A DNA stretch of 6,235 nucleotides. It comes from Myxococcota bacterium (GTDB taxonomy: Bacteria; Myxococcota; Polyangia; GCA-2747355; JAKLHH01). Under the pieces are notes generated by a model. That model worked only from the letters and a program-made list of their open reading frames with translations. It ran no database searches and had not been told where the DNA came from. Below, piece by piece: positions 1 through 5,150 of the stretch. The stretch spans positions 1-6,235 of the forward strand of contig JAKLHH010000479.1 of NCBI GenBank assembly GCA_022710245.1, in the 5' to 3' direction. Position numbers and translations under genes: made by a program. Numbering within the stretch: position 1 is the stretch's first letter; each line of letters starts with the position of its first letter.

Positions 1-766
1 CGAAGACCGGGGCCTGCCCGGCGAGCTGCGGCCCCGCGACCCAGGTCCAGGTCGTGGCCTGCGGGTCGTAGCGCCAGAGGTCGCTCAGGTGGCCGCTCTT
101 GCCGGTGGCGTCAAGGCCGGCGCCGCCGTAGAGCCAGAGGACTCCGGAGGGCGCGAGGCCAAAGAGGCTCGAGTCGCGGGAACTGGGGAGGTTGGTCTTC
201 GCGGGCACGCCTTGCTGCCCCCAGCTCCCGGCGGCGCTCGGGGCGCTCGCCCCGCCGACCCAGGTCCAGAGCGCGGCGGCCGGCTCGAAGCGCCAGAGGT
301 CCGCATAGCGCGCCGCGCCCGACCCGCCCCTGCCGCCGAAGAGGTGGAGCACGCCATCGGGCGCGGCCCAGTAGGCCGGGTAGGTGCGCGAGCCCGGCGT
401 GTTGCTGAGCGCGGGGGTGCCGAGGCTGCCGTGACTCGGAGCCACGGCGAGCTGGTCGCTGCCGCCGGCGAAGGTCCAGACGGCAGTCGTGATCGGGGGC
501 GCGTCAGGAGGACGCAGGTCGGGAGGACGCAGGTCGGGAGGACGCAGGTCGGGAGGACGCAGGTCGGGAGGGCCCTCGGGCGGCCGCGCCTCAGGCGGCC
601 GCGACGGCACGTCGGAGGGTCTGTCGAGAGCGGACCCGTCGGAGCGCTGCACGTCGCCAGGTCGATCGCCGCTGCCGTCGCTGGGGGAGGGGGCGGAGGG
701 CGTGAAGCCGACCCGCGCGCAGCCGAGGAGGAGGAGGGTCATGGCGAGCGGGGCGCGGGGGACCAT
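1..766 (-). CDS. Kelch-repeat lipoprotein, N-terminal part (runs off left edge)
   Basis: Translating the minus strand from the ATG at 766 gives 255 residues with no stop, so the gene continues past position 1. The N-terminus MVPRAPLAMTLLLLGC is a short lipoprotein signal peptide; Cys16 in the LLLGC lipobox would be the lipidated residue, placing the protein on the envelope. Residues 17-95 form a Ser/Pro/Asp-rich linker containing PPDLR four times (66-85). Two kelch-like units follow: LHLFGG near 140-145 with DLWRF (156-160) and WTWVGG, then LWLYGG near 210-215 with DLWRYDP (229-235) and TTWTWVAG. Kelch units form beta-propeller blades; no enzymatic role can be assigned. Start choice: AGGA lies 7 nt before the 766 ATG, whereas the in-frame ATG at 742 lacks an SD and would remove half the signal peptide. 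The gene is divergent from the decarboxylase operon and probably unrelated to it. Confidence 0.85.
   Translation of the reverse strand, partial: MVPRAPLAMTLLLLGCARVGFTPSAPSPSDGSGDRPGDVQRSDGSALDRPSDVPSRPPEARPPEGPPDLRPPDLRPPDLRPPDLRPPDAPPITTAVWTFAGGSDQLAVAPSHGSLGTPALSNTPGSRTYPAYWAAPDGVLHLFGGRGGSGAARYADLWRFEPAAALWTWVGGASAPSAAGSWGQQGVPAKTNLPSSRDSSLFGLAPSGVLWLYGGAGLDATGKSGHLSDLWRYDPQATTWTWVAGPQLAGQAPVF
503..571 (-). repeat. 15-bp in-frame tandem repeat in the lipoprotein linker
   Basis: A 15-bp unit (plus strand GTCGGGAGGACGCAG) occurs about 4.6 times. The three copies at 518-562 are identical; the first (503-517) differs by one base and the last breaks off after 571. On the minus strand it encodes PPDLR repeats between the lipidated Cys and the kelch domain. 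The unit length is a multiple of three, so copy-number change would alter tether length without a frameshift. Confidence 0.9.
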
Positions 767-912
767 CTCGCGATCCTAGGGCCTGTGACAGAGCAAGTCG
801 AGCGACCGAGGTTGGCGAGGCGCCCGGGTGGCAAGGCGTGCCGACGAAGTCGCACTCTCGGCGCTTCGAGGAGGCGCAACGCCGCCAGCTGGGATGGATC
901 GGCGGCGTCAGC

Positions 913-933
913 CTAGACCCAAAACAAGCGCAT
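913..933 (+). repeat. Left terminal inverted repeat of the MITE-like element
   Basis: This 21-bp arm starts CTAGACCC and ends GCGCAT. It is the exact reverse complement of 1104-1124, with no mismatch. The next inner pair (934/1103) is G opposite T, which is a wobble pair in RNA. Confidence 0.9.
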
Positions 934-1103
934 GAGCCGTAGCGAGGCGGGGGAGACCGAGGGGAGGCAAGGAGCGCCGACGAAGGCGTACTTGTGGTAC
1001 GCCGAGGAATTGCGGCGGTCTCATCCCGGAGCGGCCGCAGGCCGCGAGGACCCGCAATTGCGACGCCGCATCGCCGACGGTATCGCCCGCCGCAGTAGGC
1101 GAT

Positions 1104-1124
1104 ATGCGCTTGTTTTGGGTCTAG
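1104..1124 (-). repeat. Right terminal inverted repeat of the MITE-like element
   Basis: This is the exact reverse complement of 913-933 and ends GGGTCTAG. Outside it, base 1125 (A) does not pair with 912 (C), so the symmetry stops exactly at CTAG. If TA was duplicated on insertion, the empty site would have joined 912 to 1125 through one CTAG. Confidence 0.9.
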
Positions 1125-1403
1125 AACACCAATCGGGTGCAACCTGCCCGGCGAGCGAGATCAAGGAGCCGTCGTGGACACCTTCGTCACCTGCTGGTAG
1201 CCTCCTCTGGCTCGGGGAGTATCCCCCGACGGCAAGAGATGCACGCAGGAGAAGGTGCGCCGCAGCCAGGCGCTCGCCTGCCCCCAGGTGACCCGAGACC
1301 TCGGCGTCTTCCATCATCGTGGCACTGGCAGTGGGATCGGCGGGGTGGAGGCGAGGGTCCTTCGGGCCCACTGCGGTCGGGTCGAACCGAACCGGAGAGG
1401 ACG
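1125..1403 (+). promoter_or_regulatory. Upstream/leader region of the decarboxylase operon
   Basis: There is no convincing gene here, and I could not identify a clear sigma-70 or sigma-54 promoter. Small inverted repeats are present: TCGGGG/CCCCGA at 1212-1229, and overlapping hairpins at 1328-1374. The stretch ends with GGAGAGG (1394-1400), where GGAG sits 6 nt before the mmdA ATG and fixes that start. The operon promoter should lie in this region or overlap the right end of the palindromic element. Confidence 0.4.
1328..1374 (+). promoter_or_regulatory. Two mutually exclusive hairpins before mmdA
   Basis: GCAGTGGG (1328-1335) is a perfect 8-bp complement of CCCACTGC (1367-1374). A second hairpin, GGGTCC/GGGCCC with a 3-nt loop (1355-1369, one G-U pair), uses the same CCC at 1367-1369, so only one can form at a time. 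They lie 20-30 nt before the mmdA Shine-Dalgarno. This could be an attenuator-like switch, but GC-rich DNA makes such pairs by chance and no known riboswitch class is recognised. Confidence 0.25.
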
Positions 1404-2945
1404 ATGACCTTGGAACGTCGCTTTCACGAGCTCGAGGAGGCGCGCGTCCGGCTGCAAGCCGGCGGCGGTCGCGAGCGGATCGAGAAGCAGCACCAGCAGG
1501 GCAAGTTCACCGCGCGCGAGCGGCTCGCGCTCCTCTTTGACCCCGACAGCTTCGTCGAGTACGGCCTCTGGGTGAAGCACCGCTGCGCCGAGCTCGGGGG
1601 CAAGGACCTCCCCGGCGACGGCGTGGTCACCGGCAAGGGCGAGGTGGCGGGCCGCGCGGTGATCGCCTACTCGCAGGACTTCACCGTCGGGGGCGGCGCG
1701 GTGGGCGCCCTCCACGCCGCCAAGATCGTCGAGGGGCTGCGCACCGCGCTCAAGTGCGGCCTGCCCGTCGTCGGCTTCAACGACAGCGGCGGCGCCCGCA
1801 TCCAGGAGGGCGTCGAGGCGCTCTCGGGCTACGGCCAGATCTTCTACCACAACACCCTTCTCTCGGGCGTGGTGCCGCAGATCTCGGTGATCGCCGGGCC
1901 CTGCGCGGGCGGCGCCGCCTATTCGCCGGCGCTGACCGACTTCCTCATCCAGGTCGAGCGCACCTCGGTGATGTTCATCGCCGGGCCGGAGGTGATCAAG
2001 GCGGCGACCGGCGAGGCGATCAGCGAGGACGACCTGGGCGGCGCCATGGCCCACGCGGCCATCTCGGGGAACGTGCACCTCATCGCGCGCGACGACCGCC
2101 ACGCGGTGGAGCTGGTCAAGCGGCTGCTCTCCTACCTGCCGCAGAACAACCTGGAGACGCCCGCCGACGCCCCCCTGCCGGAGACGCTCGTCGACGACGC
2201 GATGATGGACGGGCTGATGCCCGACGACGCGCGGACCGCCTACGACGTCAAGGCGATCATCGAGCACCTCCTCGACCACGACAGCTTCTTCGAGATCATG
2301 GGCGCCTTCGCGCCGAACATCGTCACCGGCTTCGGCCGCCTGGGCGGGATGGTGGTGGGCGTGGTGGCGAACCAGCCGCTGGTCCTCGCCGGCGCGCTCG
2401 ACATCAACGCCTCGGACAAGGCGGCGCGCTTCGTCCGCACCTGCAACGTCTTCAACATCCCGCTCGTCACCCTGGTCGACGTGCCCGGCTTCCTGCCCGG
2501 GGTCGCCCAGGAGCACGGCGGCATCATCCGCCACGGCGCCAAGCTGCTCTTCGCCTACTCGGCCTCGACGGTGCCCAAGCTCACCGTCATCCTGCGCAAG
2601 GCCTACGGCGGCGCCTACCTCGCCATGTGCTCGAAGGACCTCGGCGCCGACTCGGTGCTCGCCTGGCCGAGCGCCGAGATCGCCGTGATGGGCCCCGAGG
2701 GCGCCGTCCGCGTGCTCAGCCGCAAGGAGCTCGACGCGGCCGCCGACCCCCACGCGCTCTTCGTCGAGAAGGTGCGCGAGTACCGGCAGACCCACGCCAA
2801 CCCGTACCGCGCCGCCGAGGCCTTCCACCTCGACGACGTGATCCGCCCTGCCTGGACGCGGCGCCTGCTGATCGAGCGGCTCGGCATCCTCAGGGCCAAG
2901 CGCGATCTGCGGCCGCAGAAGAAGCACGGCAACCTGCCGCTGTGA
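1404..2945 (+). CDS. mmdA: Methylmalonyl-CoA decarboxylase alpha subunit (carboxyltransferase)
   Basis: This 513-residue cytoplasmic carboxyltransferase belongs to the PccB/MmdA family and moves the carboxyl group of an acyl-CoA to biotin on the carrier encoded two genes downstream. It has two crotonase-like halves. The N-half shows GGGAVGALHAAKI, GFNDSGGARIQEG (124-136) and IAGPCAGGAAYSPA (163-176, glycine-rich oxyanion-hole region). The C-half shows VDVPGFLPG (358-366), GGIIRHGAK (372-380), RKAYGGAYLAMCSKDLGAD and AWPSAEIAVMGPEGAV, ending KKHGNLPL. Length fits MmdA (about 510), not the longer GcdA. Leu406 in GGAYL occupies the position that is Asp in propionyl-CoA carboxylases and Ile in some acyl-CoA carboxylases. 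With a sodium-pump subunit in the operon and no biotin carboxylase, decarboxylation is more likely than ATP-driven carboxylation. The ATG at 1404 is chosen because GGAG lies 6 nt upstream. The exact substrate is inferred. Confidence 0.9.
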   Translation: MTLERRFHELEEARVRLQAGGGRERIEKQHQQGKFTARERLALLFDPDSFVEYGLWVKHRCAELGGKDLPGDGVVTGKGEVAGRAVIAYSQDFTVGGGAVGALHAAKIVEGLRTALKCGLPVVGFNDSGGARIQEGVEALSGYGQIFYHNTLLSGVVPQISVIAGPCAGGAAYSPALTDFLIQVERTSVMFIAGPEVIKAATGEAISEDDLGGAMAHAAISGNVHLIARDDRHAVELVKRLLSYLPQNNLETPADAPLPETLVDDAMMDGLMPDDARTAYDVKAIIEHLLDHDSFFEIMGAFAPNIVTGFGRLGGMVVGVVANQPLVLAGALDINASDKAARFVRTCNVFNIPLVTLVDVPGFLPGVAQEHGGIIRHGAKLLFAYSASTVPKLTVILRKAYGGAYLAMCSKDLGADSVLAWPSAEIAVMGPEGAVRVLSRKELDAAADPHALFVEKVREYRQTHANPYRAAEAFHLDDVIRPAWTRRLLIERLGILRAKRDLRPQKKHGNLPL

Positions 2946-2952
2946 GGCGCCG

Positions 2953-3282
2953 ATGAAGAACCCGTACCTCACCACCCTGCTCGCCTTCGGCATCGTGATG
3001 CTCGGCATGATCACCCTCACGGCGGTCTTCTACCTGCTGCGCGCGCTCGGCCGGCCGCGGCCCGCCGCCGCCGCCGCCGCCCAGGCCCAGGCCCAGGCCC
3101 AGGCGGAGGCGGAGCTGGGCGAGGAGCTGGTCGCGGTGCTCACCGCCGCCGCCCGCGAGGCGCTGCAGGCCCCCGTCAAGGTCCACCATGTGCACGTCCA
3201 CCGCGAGCCCACCGTCGAGCGCTGGTCCCGCGCCGGTCGCATGGACGTCATGATCTCTCACCGCGTGGAGCGCAAGCGATGA
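2953..3282 (+). CDS. mmdD: Small membrane-anchor subunit of Na+-pumping decarboxylase (OadG/MmdD-like)
   Basis: This 109-residue protein has one N-terminal membrane segment (about residues 8-31, within LLAFGIVMLGMITLTAVFYL) followed by LLRALGRPR, the usual OadG/MmdD start. It should link the soluble carboxyltransferase and biotin carrier to the membrane pump. Residues 38-54 are low-complexity: six Ala, then alternating Gln-Ala and Glu-Ala. The tail contains HHVHVH (78-83), a His cluster reminiscent of the zinc-binding region described for the oxaloacetate decarboxylase gamma subunit, and ends basic (HRVERKR). Identification rests on position, size and topology, because the family is poorly conserved. 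It begins 7 bp after the mmdA stop; GAGG (2944-2947) overlaps that TGA and serves as SD. Its own stop overlaps the mmdC start as ATGA (3279-3282). Separate epsilon subunits known from some MmdA systems are absent. Confidence 0.8.
   Translation: MKNPYLTTLLAFGIVMLGMITLTAVFYLLRALGRPRPAAAAAAQAQAQAQAEAELGEELVAVLTAAAREALQAPVKVHHVHVHREPTVERWSRAGRMDVMISHRVERKR
3064..3102 (+). repeat. GCC then GCCCAG tandem repeats within mmdD
   Basis: Six GCC triplets (3064-3081) merge into four GCCCAG hexamers (3079-3102), encoding Ala6 followed by Gln-Ala alternation in the linker after the membrane segment. All units are multiples of three, so slippage would change linker length only. This is the lowest-complexity coding stretch in the operon. 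Confidence 0.85.
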
Positions 3283-3710
3283 AGAAGCTCCGGATCACCG
3301 TGAACAGCAAGGTCTATGACGTCACCGTCCAGGTCCTCGAGGACGATGAGCGGGTCGCCGGCGAGAACTTCCTCTCGCCGCTGCCCTCGCTCGGCGCACC
3401 CGCGCCGGTCGTGGCCGCCGCGCCGGCCTCGCCGGCGCCCAGCCCCTCACACCCGATGCACCCGAACGGCACCCCGATCAAGGGAGACCCGAACGCCATC
3501 CTCGCGCCGCTCGCGGGGATCGTGCAGAAGATCTTCGTGCAGGTGGGCAGCCACGTGGACGCCAAGGCGCCGGTGGTGATGCTCGACGCGATGAAGATGG
3601 ACACCTATATCTACGCGCCGCGCGCGGGCGACATCGAGGAGGTCTCGGTCACGCAGGGCGCCTCGGTGCAGGTCGGGGATCACCTGATCCGCTACAAGCC
3701 GGAGGCCTGA
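3279..3710 (+). CDS. mmdC: Biotin carboxyl carrier subunit of the decarboxylase
   Basis: This 143-residue protein carries the biotin that shuttles CO2 from MmdA to MmdB. The N-terminus MKKLRITVNSKVYDVTVQVLED matches the start of MmdC/GcdC/OadA-type carriers. Residues about 40-65 are a flexible Ala/Pro/Ser linker (APAPVVAAAPASPAPSPS). The C-terminal biotinyl domain (about 74-143) begins ILAPLAGIVQKIFVQVG, carries the site VMLDAMKMDTY with Lys106 as the biotinylated residue, and closes with QGASVQVGDHLIRY. The AMKM signature is intact, so it should be a substrate for biotin protein ligase encoded elsewhere. It overlaps mmdD by 4 bp (ATGA) and also has its own GGAG (3267-3270) 8 nt before the ATG. 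mmdB begins 1 bp after its stop. Confidence 0.93.
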   Translation: MKKLRITVNSKVYDVTVQVLEDDERVAGENFLSPLPSLGAPAPVVAAAPASPAPSPSHPMHPNGTPIKGDPNAILAPLAGIVQKIFVQVGSHVDAKAPVVMLDAMKMDTYIYAPRAGDIEEVSVTQGASVQVGDHLIRYKPEA

Positions 3711-3711
3711 G

Positions 3712-4833
3712 GTGACCGAGTTCCTGCAGGCGACCGGCTTCGCCCACCTGAGCTGGCAGCAGGGGGTGATGCTCGGGGTGGCGGGGCTGCTCCTCTACCT
3801 CGCCATCGTGCGCGGCTTCGAGCCGCTGCTGCTGGTCCCCATCGGCTTCGGCGCGCTGATGGCCAACCTGCCCATGAACGGCCTGATGGCCCCGCCGCAC
3901 GGCCAGGAGATGGGCGGGCTCTTCCACTACCTCGCCTATGGCGTGCGGCTGGAGATCTTCCCGCCGCTCATCTTCCTCGGGCTCGGGGCGCTGACCGACT
4001 TCGGGCCCCTCCTCTCCAACCCGAAGACGCTGCTCCTCGGCGGCGCCGCGCAGCTCGGGGTCTTCGCCGCCTCGCTGGGAGCCTACTGGCTGGGCTTCAC
4101 GCCGCAGGAGGCCGCGGCGATCGGCATCATCGGCGGCGCCGACGGGCCCACCTCGATCTACCTGACGATGAAGCTCGCACCGCACCTGCTCGGCCCCATC
4201 GCGGTCTCCGCCTACTCGTACATGGCGCTGGTGCCGCTGATCCAGCCGCCGGTGATGCGCCTCCTGACGAGCCAGCGCGAGCGCCGCATCCGCATGGAGG
4301 GCGACTTCCAGGTCGTGCGCTGGCAGCGCATCGTCTTCCCCATCATCGTCACCGTCGTCGGCGCGATGATCGTGCCGGCGGCGACCGCGCTGATCGGCCT
4401 GCTCATGTTCGGCAACCTGCTCCGCGAGTGCGGCGTCACCGAGCGGCTGGCGCGCGCCTCGCAGAACGAGCTGATCAACCTGATCACCATCGTCCTCGGG
4501 CTCTGCGTCGGGGTCACCATGGACGGCGACGGGTTCCTCCGCTGGGCGACGATCAAGATCCTGCTCCTCGGCAGCGTGGCCTTCGCCTTCTCGACGGCGG
4601 GCGGCGTGCTCCTCGGCAAGCTGATGTCGCGGCTGCCGGGGACGCCGGTGAACCCGCTGATCGGCGCGGCCGGGGTCTCCGCGGTGCCGATGGCGGCCCG
4701 CGTGGCGCACAACGTCGGGCAGGAGACCGACCCGCAGAACTACCTGCTGATGCACGCCATGGGACCGAACGTGGCCGGCGTCATCGGCACTGCCATCGCG
4801 GCCGGCTCGCTGCTCGCGCTGCTCAAGCGCTGA
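3712..4833 (+). CDS. mmdB: Sodium ion-translocating decarboxylase beta subunit
   Basis: This 373-residue polytopic inner-membrane protein of the OadB/MmdB/GcdB family decarboxylates carboxybiotin and couples it to Na+ export. Hydrophobic segments run through the protein, for example about 17-33, 36-52, 82-95, 101-125, 202-236, 260-276, 282-300 and 350-372. IIGGADGPTSIYL contains Asp144, equivalent to the essential Asp203 of Klebsiella OadB. NPLIGAAGVSAVPMAAR preserves the spacing of the residues studied in OadB helix VIII (Asn373, Gly377, Ser382, Arg389), here Asn314, Gly318, Ser323 and Arg330, so the pump looks functional. Length matches the short MmdB/GcdB form rather than the longer OadB. 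The start is GTG at 3712, supported by GGAGG (3701-3705) 6 nt upstream, within the end of mmdC. It could equally be annotated oadB; MmdA in the operon favours mmdB. Confidence 0.94.
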   Translation: MTEFLQATGFAHLSWQQGVMLGVAGLLLYLAIVRGFEPLLLVPIGFGALMANLPMNGLMAPPHGQEMGGLFHYLAYGVRLEIFPPLIFLGLGALTDFGPLLSNPKTLLLGGAAQLGVFAASLGAYWLGFTPQEAAAIGIIGGADGPTSIYLTMKLAPHLLGPIAVSAYSYMALVPLIQPPVMRLLTSQRERRIRMEGDFQVVRWQRIVFPIIVTVVGAMIVPAATALIGLLMFGNLLRECGVTERLARASQNELINLITIVLGLCVGVTMDGDGFLRWATIKILLLGSVAFAFSTAGGVLLGKLMSRLPGTPVNPLIGAAGVSAVPMAARVAHNVGQETDPQNYLLMHAMGPNVAGVIGTAIAAGSLLALLKR

Positions 4834-4858
4834 CGCTGCAGCGCCGCCGGTCTGCCGG
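4827..4858 (+). terminator. Possible stem-loops at the mmdB stop codon
   Basis: GCGCTG (4827-4832) pairs perfectly with CAGCGC (4839-4844) around a 6-nt loop, and a smaller CCGG/CCGG stem (4847-4850/4855-4858) follows. The first stem contains part of the TGA stop of mmdB. There is no T tract, so this is not a standard intrinsic terminator. It may stabilise the 3' end or be a chance GC pairing. Confidence 0.2.
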
Positions 4859-4892
4859 AGCTCGTGCGCTCACAGCTTCGAAGTCGCTCCAT

Positions 4893-5054
4893 CCGAGCAC
4901 GACCCCGAGCAACCCGCTCGACGACGGGGTCGGCACCACCTGCACCGCGGGCGGGAGCTCCGGCACCTGCCAGCAGCCCTGCTTCGCGGACGTCGCCGCC
5001 ACCCACTGGGGGGACCTGGTCTACGAGCCGGAGCAGCTCGTCACCGTTCCCTGA
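4893..5054 (+). pseudogene. Start-less C-terminal remnant of a Cys-containing, probably secreted protein
   Basis: In the frame ending at the TGA 5052-5054, the translation reads like real protein with GC-rich third positions: a Ser/Thr/Pro/Asn/Asp stretch, TTCTAGGSSGTCQQPCFADV, AATHWGDLVYEPEQLVTVP, stop. Three or four Cys and the small-residue spacing suggest an extracellular protein; CFADVAATHWG loosely resembles the F-x-DV-x(3)-HW motif of S-layer-homology domains (weak). No ATG, GTG or TTG exists in this frame between the mmdB stop and this text; the frame is open upstream only as a shadow inside mmdB. It therefore looks like a gene tail left by a deletion or rearrangement. The left boundary is uncertain. 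The rest of 4834-5150 shows only small inverted repeats, such as CAGCCT/AGGCTG at 5074-5099. Confidence 0.45.
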
Positions 5055-5150
5055 TTGCCAGAAGGCCGTGGTACAGCCTCCAGCCGTCGTGCTAGGCTGA
5101 GGCGCACTTCGGCGCAGTCGCTGTGCCGCGTGGGTGGTTCAAGGGACTCC

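Larger units (their letters stand above)
913..1124. mobile_element. 212-bp palindromic MITE-like element
   Basis: The ends are perfect 21-bp inverted repeats (913-933 and 1104-1124). Both outer ends read CTAG, so the element can be read as TA-GACCC...GGGTC-TA inserted in a CTAG site. IS630-family elements are known to target the TA of CTAG and duplicate TA, so a non-autonomous IS630/Tc1-mariner-type MITE is the favoured reading (inference). The interior is also palindromic: GGCGTAC/GTACGCC (985-991/997-1003, 5-nt loop), AATTGCGG/CCGCAATT (1008-1015/1052-1059) enclosing GCGGCC/GGCCGC (1031-1036/1040-1045), and TATCGCC/GGCGATA (1081-1087/1098-1104). No transposase or convincing ORF is inside. 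A structured RNA or intergenic palindrome family is the alternative. The flanking stretch 767-912 holds nothing else I can support. Confidence 0.7.

Noticed and set aside
773..801. Sigma-70-like promoter on the minus strand for the lipoprotein (TCGACT, 17-bp spacer, TAGGAT)
   Set aside because: Each hexamer matches only four of six positions, and the -10 would overlap the SD and imply a leaderless transcript. It is possible but not supportable.
89..916. 275-residue open frame on the plus strand
   Set aside because: It is antisense to the kelch lipoprotein, whose minus-strand frame shows a lipobox and kelch motifs. The plus frame is low-complexity Arg/Gly/Ala.
913..1124. CRISPR array or rho-independent terminator pair
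   Set aside because: The repeats are inverted rather than direct and occur once each. The internal hairpins are not followed by T tracts in the right place for a simple terminator.
932..1291. Plus-strand open frame beginning inside the palindromic element
   Set aside because: The ATG sits at the end of the left inverted repeat, codon use is not coding-like, there is no SD, and the frame runs from repeat into unrelated spacer.
1320..1335. TGGCAC-like sigma-54 promoter before mmdA
   Set aside because: TGGCAC at 1320 matches the -24 element, but the -12 position reads GTGG instead of TTGC, so the essential GC is missing.
1137..1403. An 89-residue N-terminal extension of mmdA
   Set aside because: The extension is Arg/Pro/Gly-rich without family similarity, while the ATG at 1404 has a good SD and begins the normal MmdA N-terminus.
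1314..3020. 568-residue open frame on the minus strand over mmdA
   Set aside because: It is antisense to a clearly identified carboxyltransferase. Its Arg/His/Asp/Val-rich composition is typical of a GC-rich shadow frame, and it has no recognisable motif.
3649..4755. 368-residue open frame on the minus strand over mmdB
   Set aside because: It is antisense to the well-conserved membrane subunit. The translation is rich in Arg, His, Glu and Gln with no domain, so it is a shadow.
5069..5086. TGGTACA...GC resembling a sigma-54 promoter before the regulator
   Set aside because: The spacing between the GG and GC dinucleotides is one base too long and the -12 element lacks TTGC.
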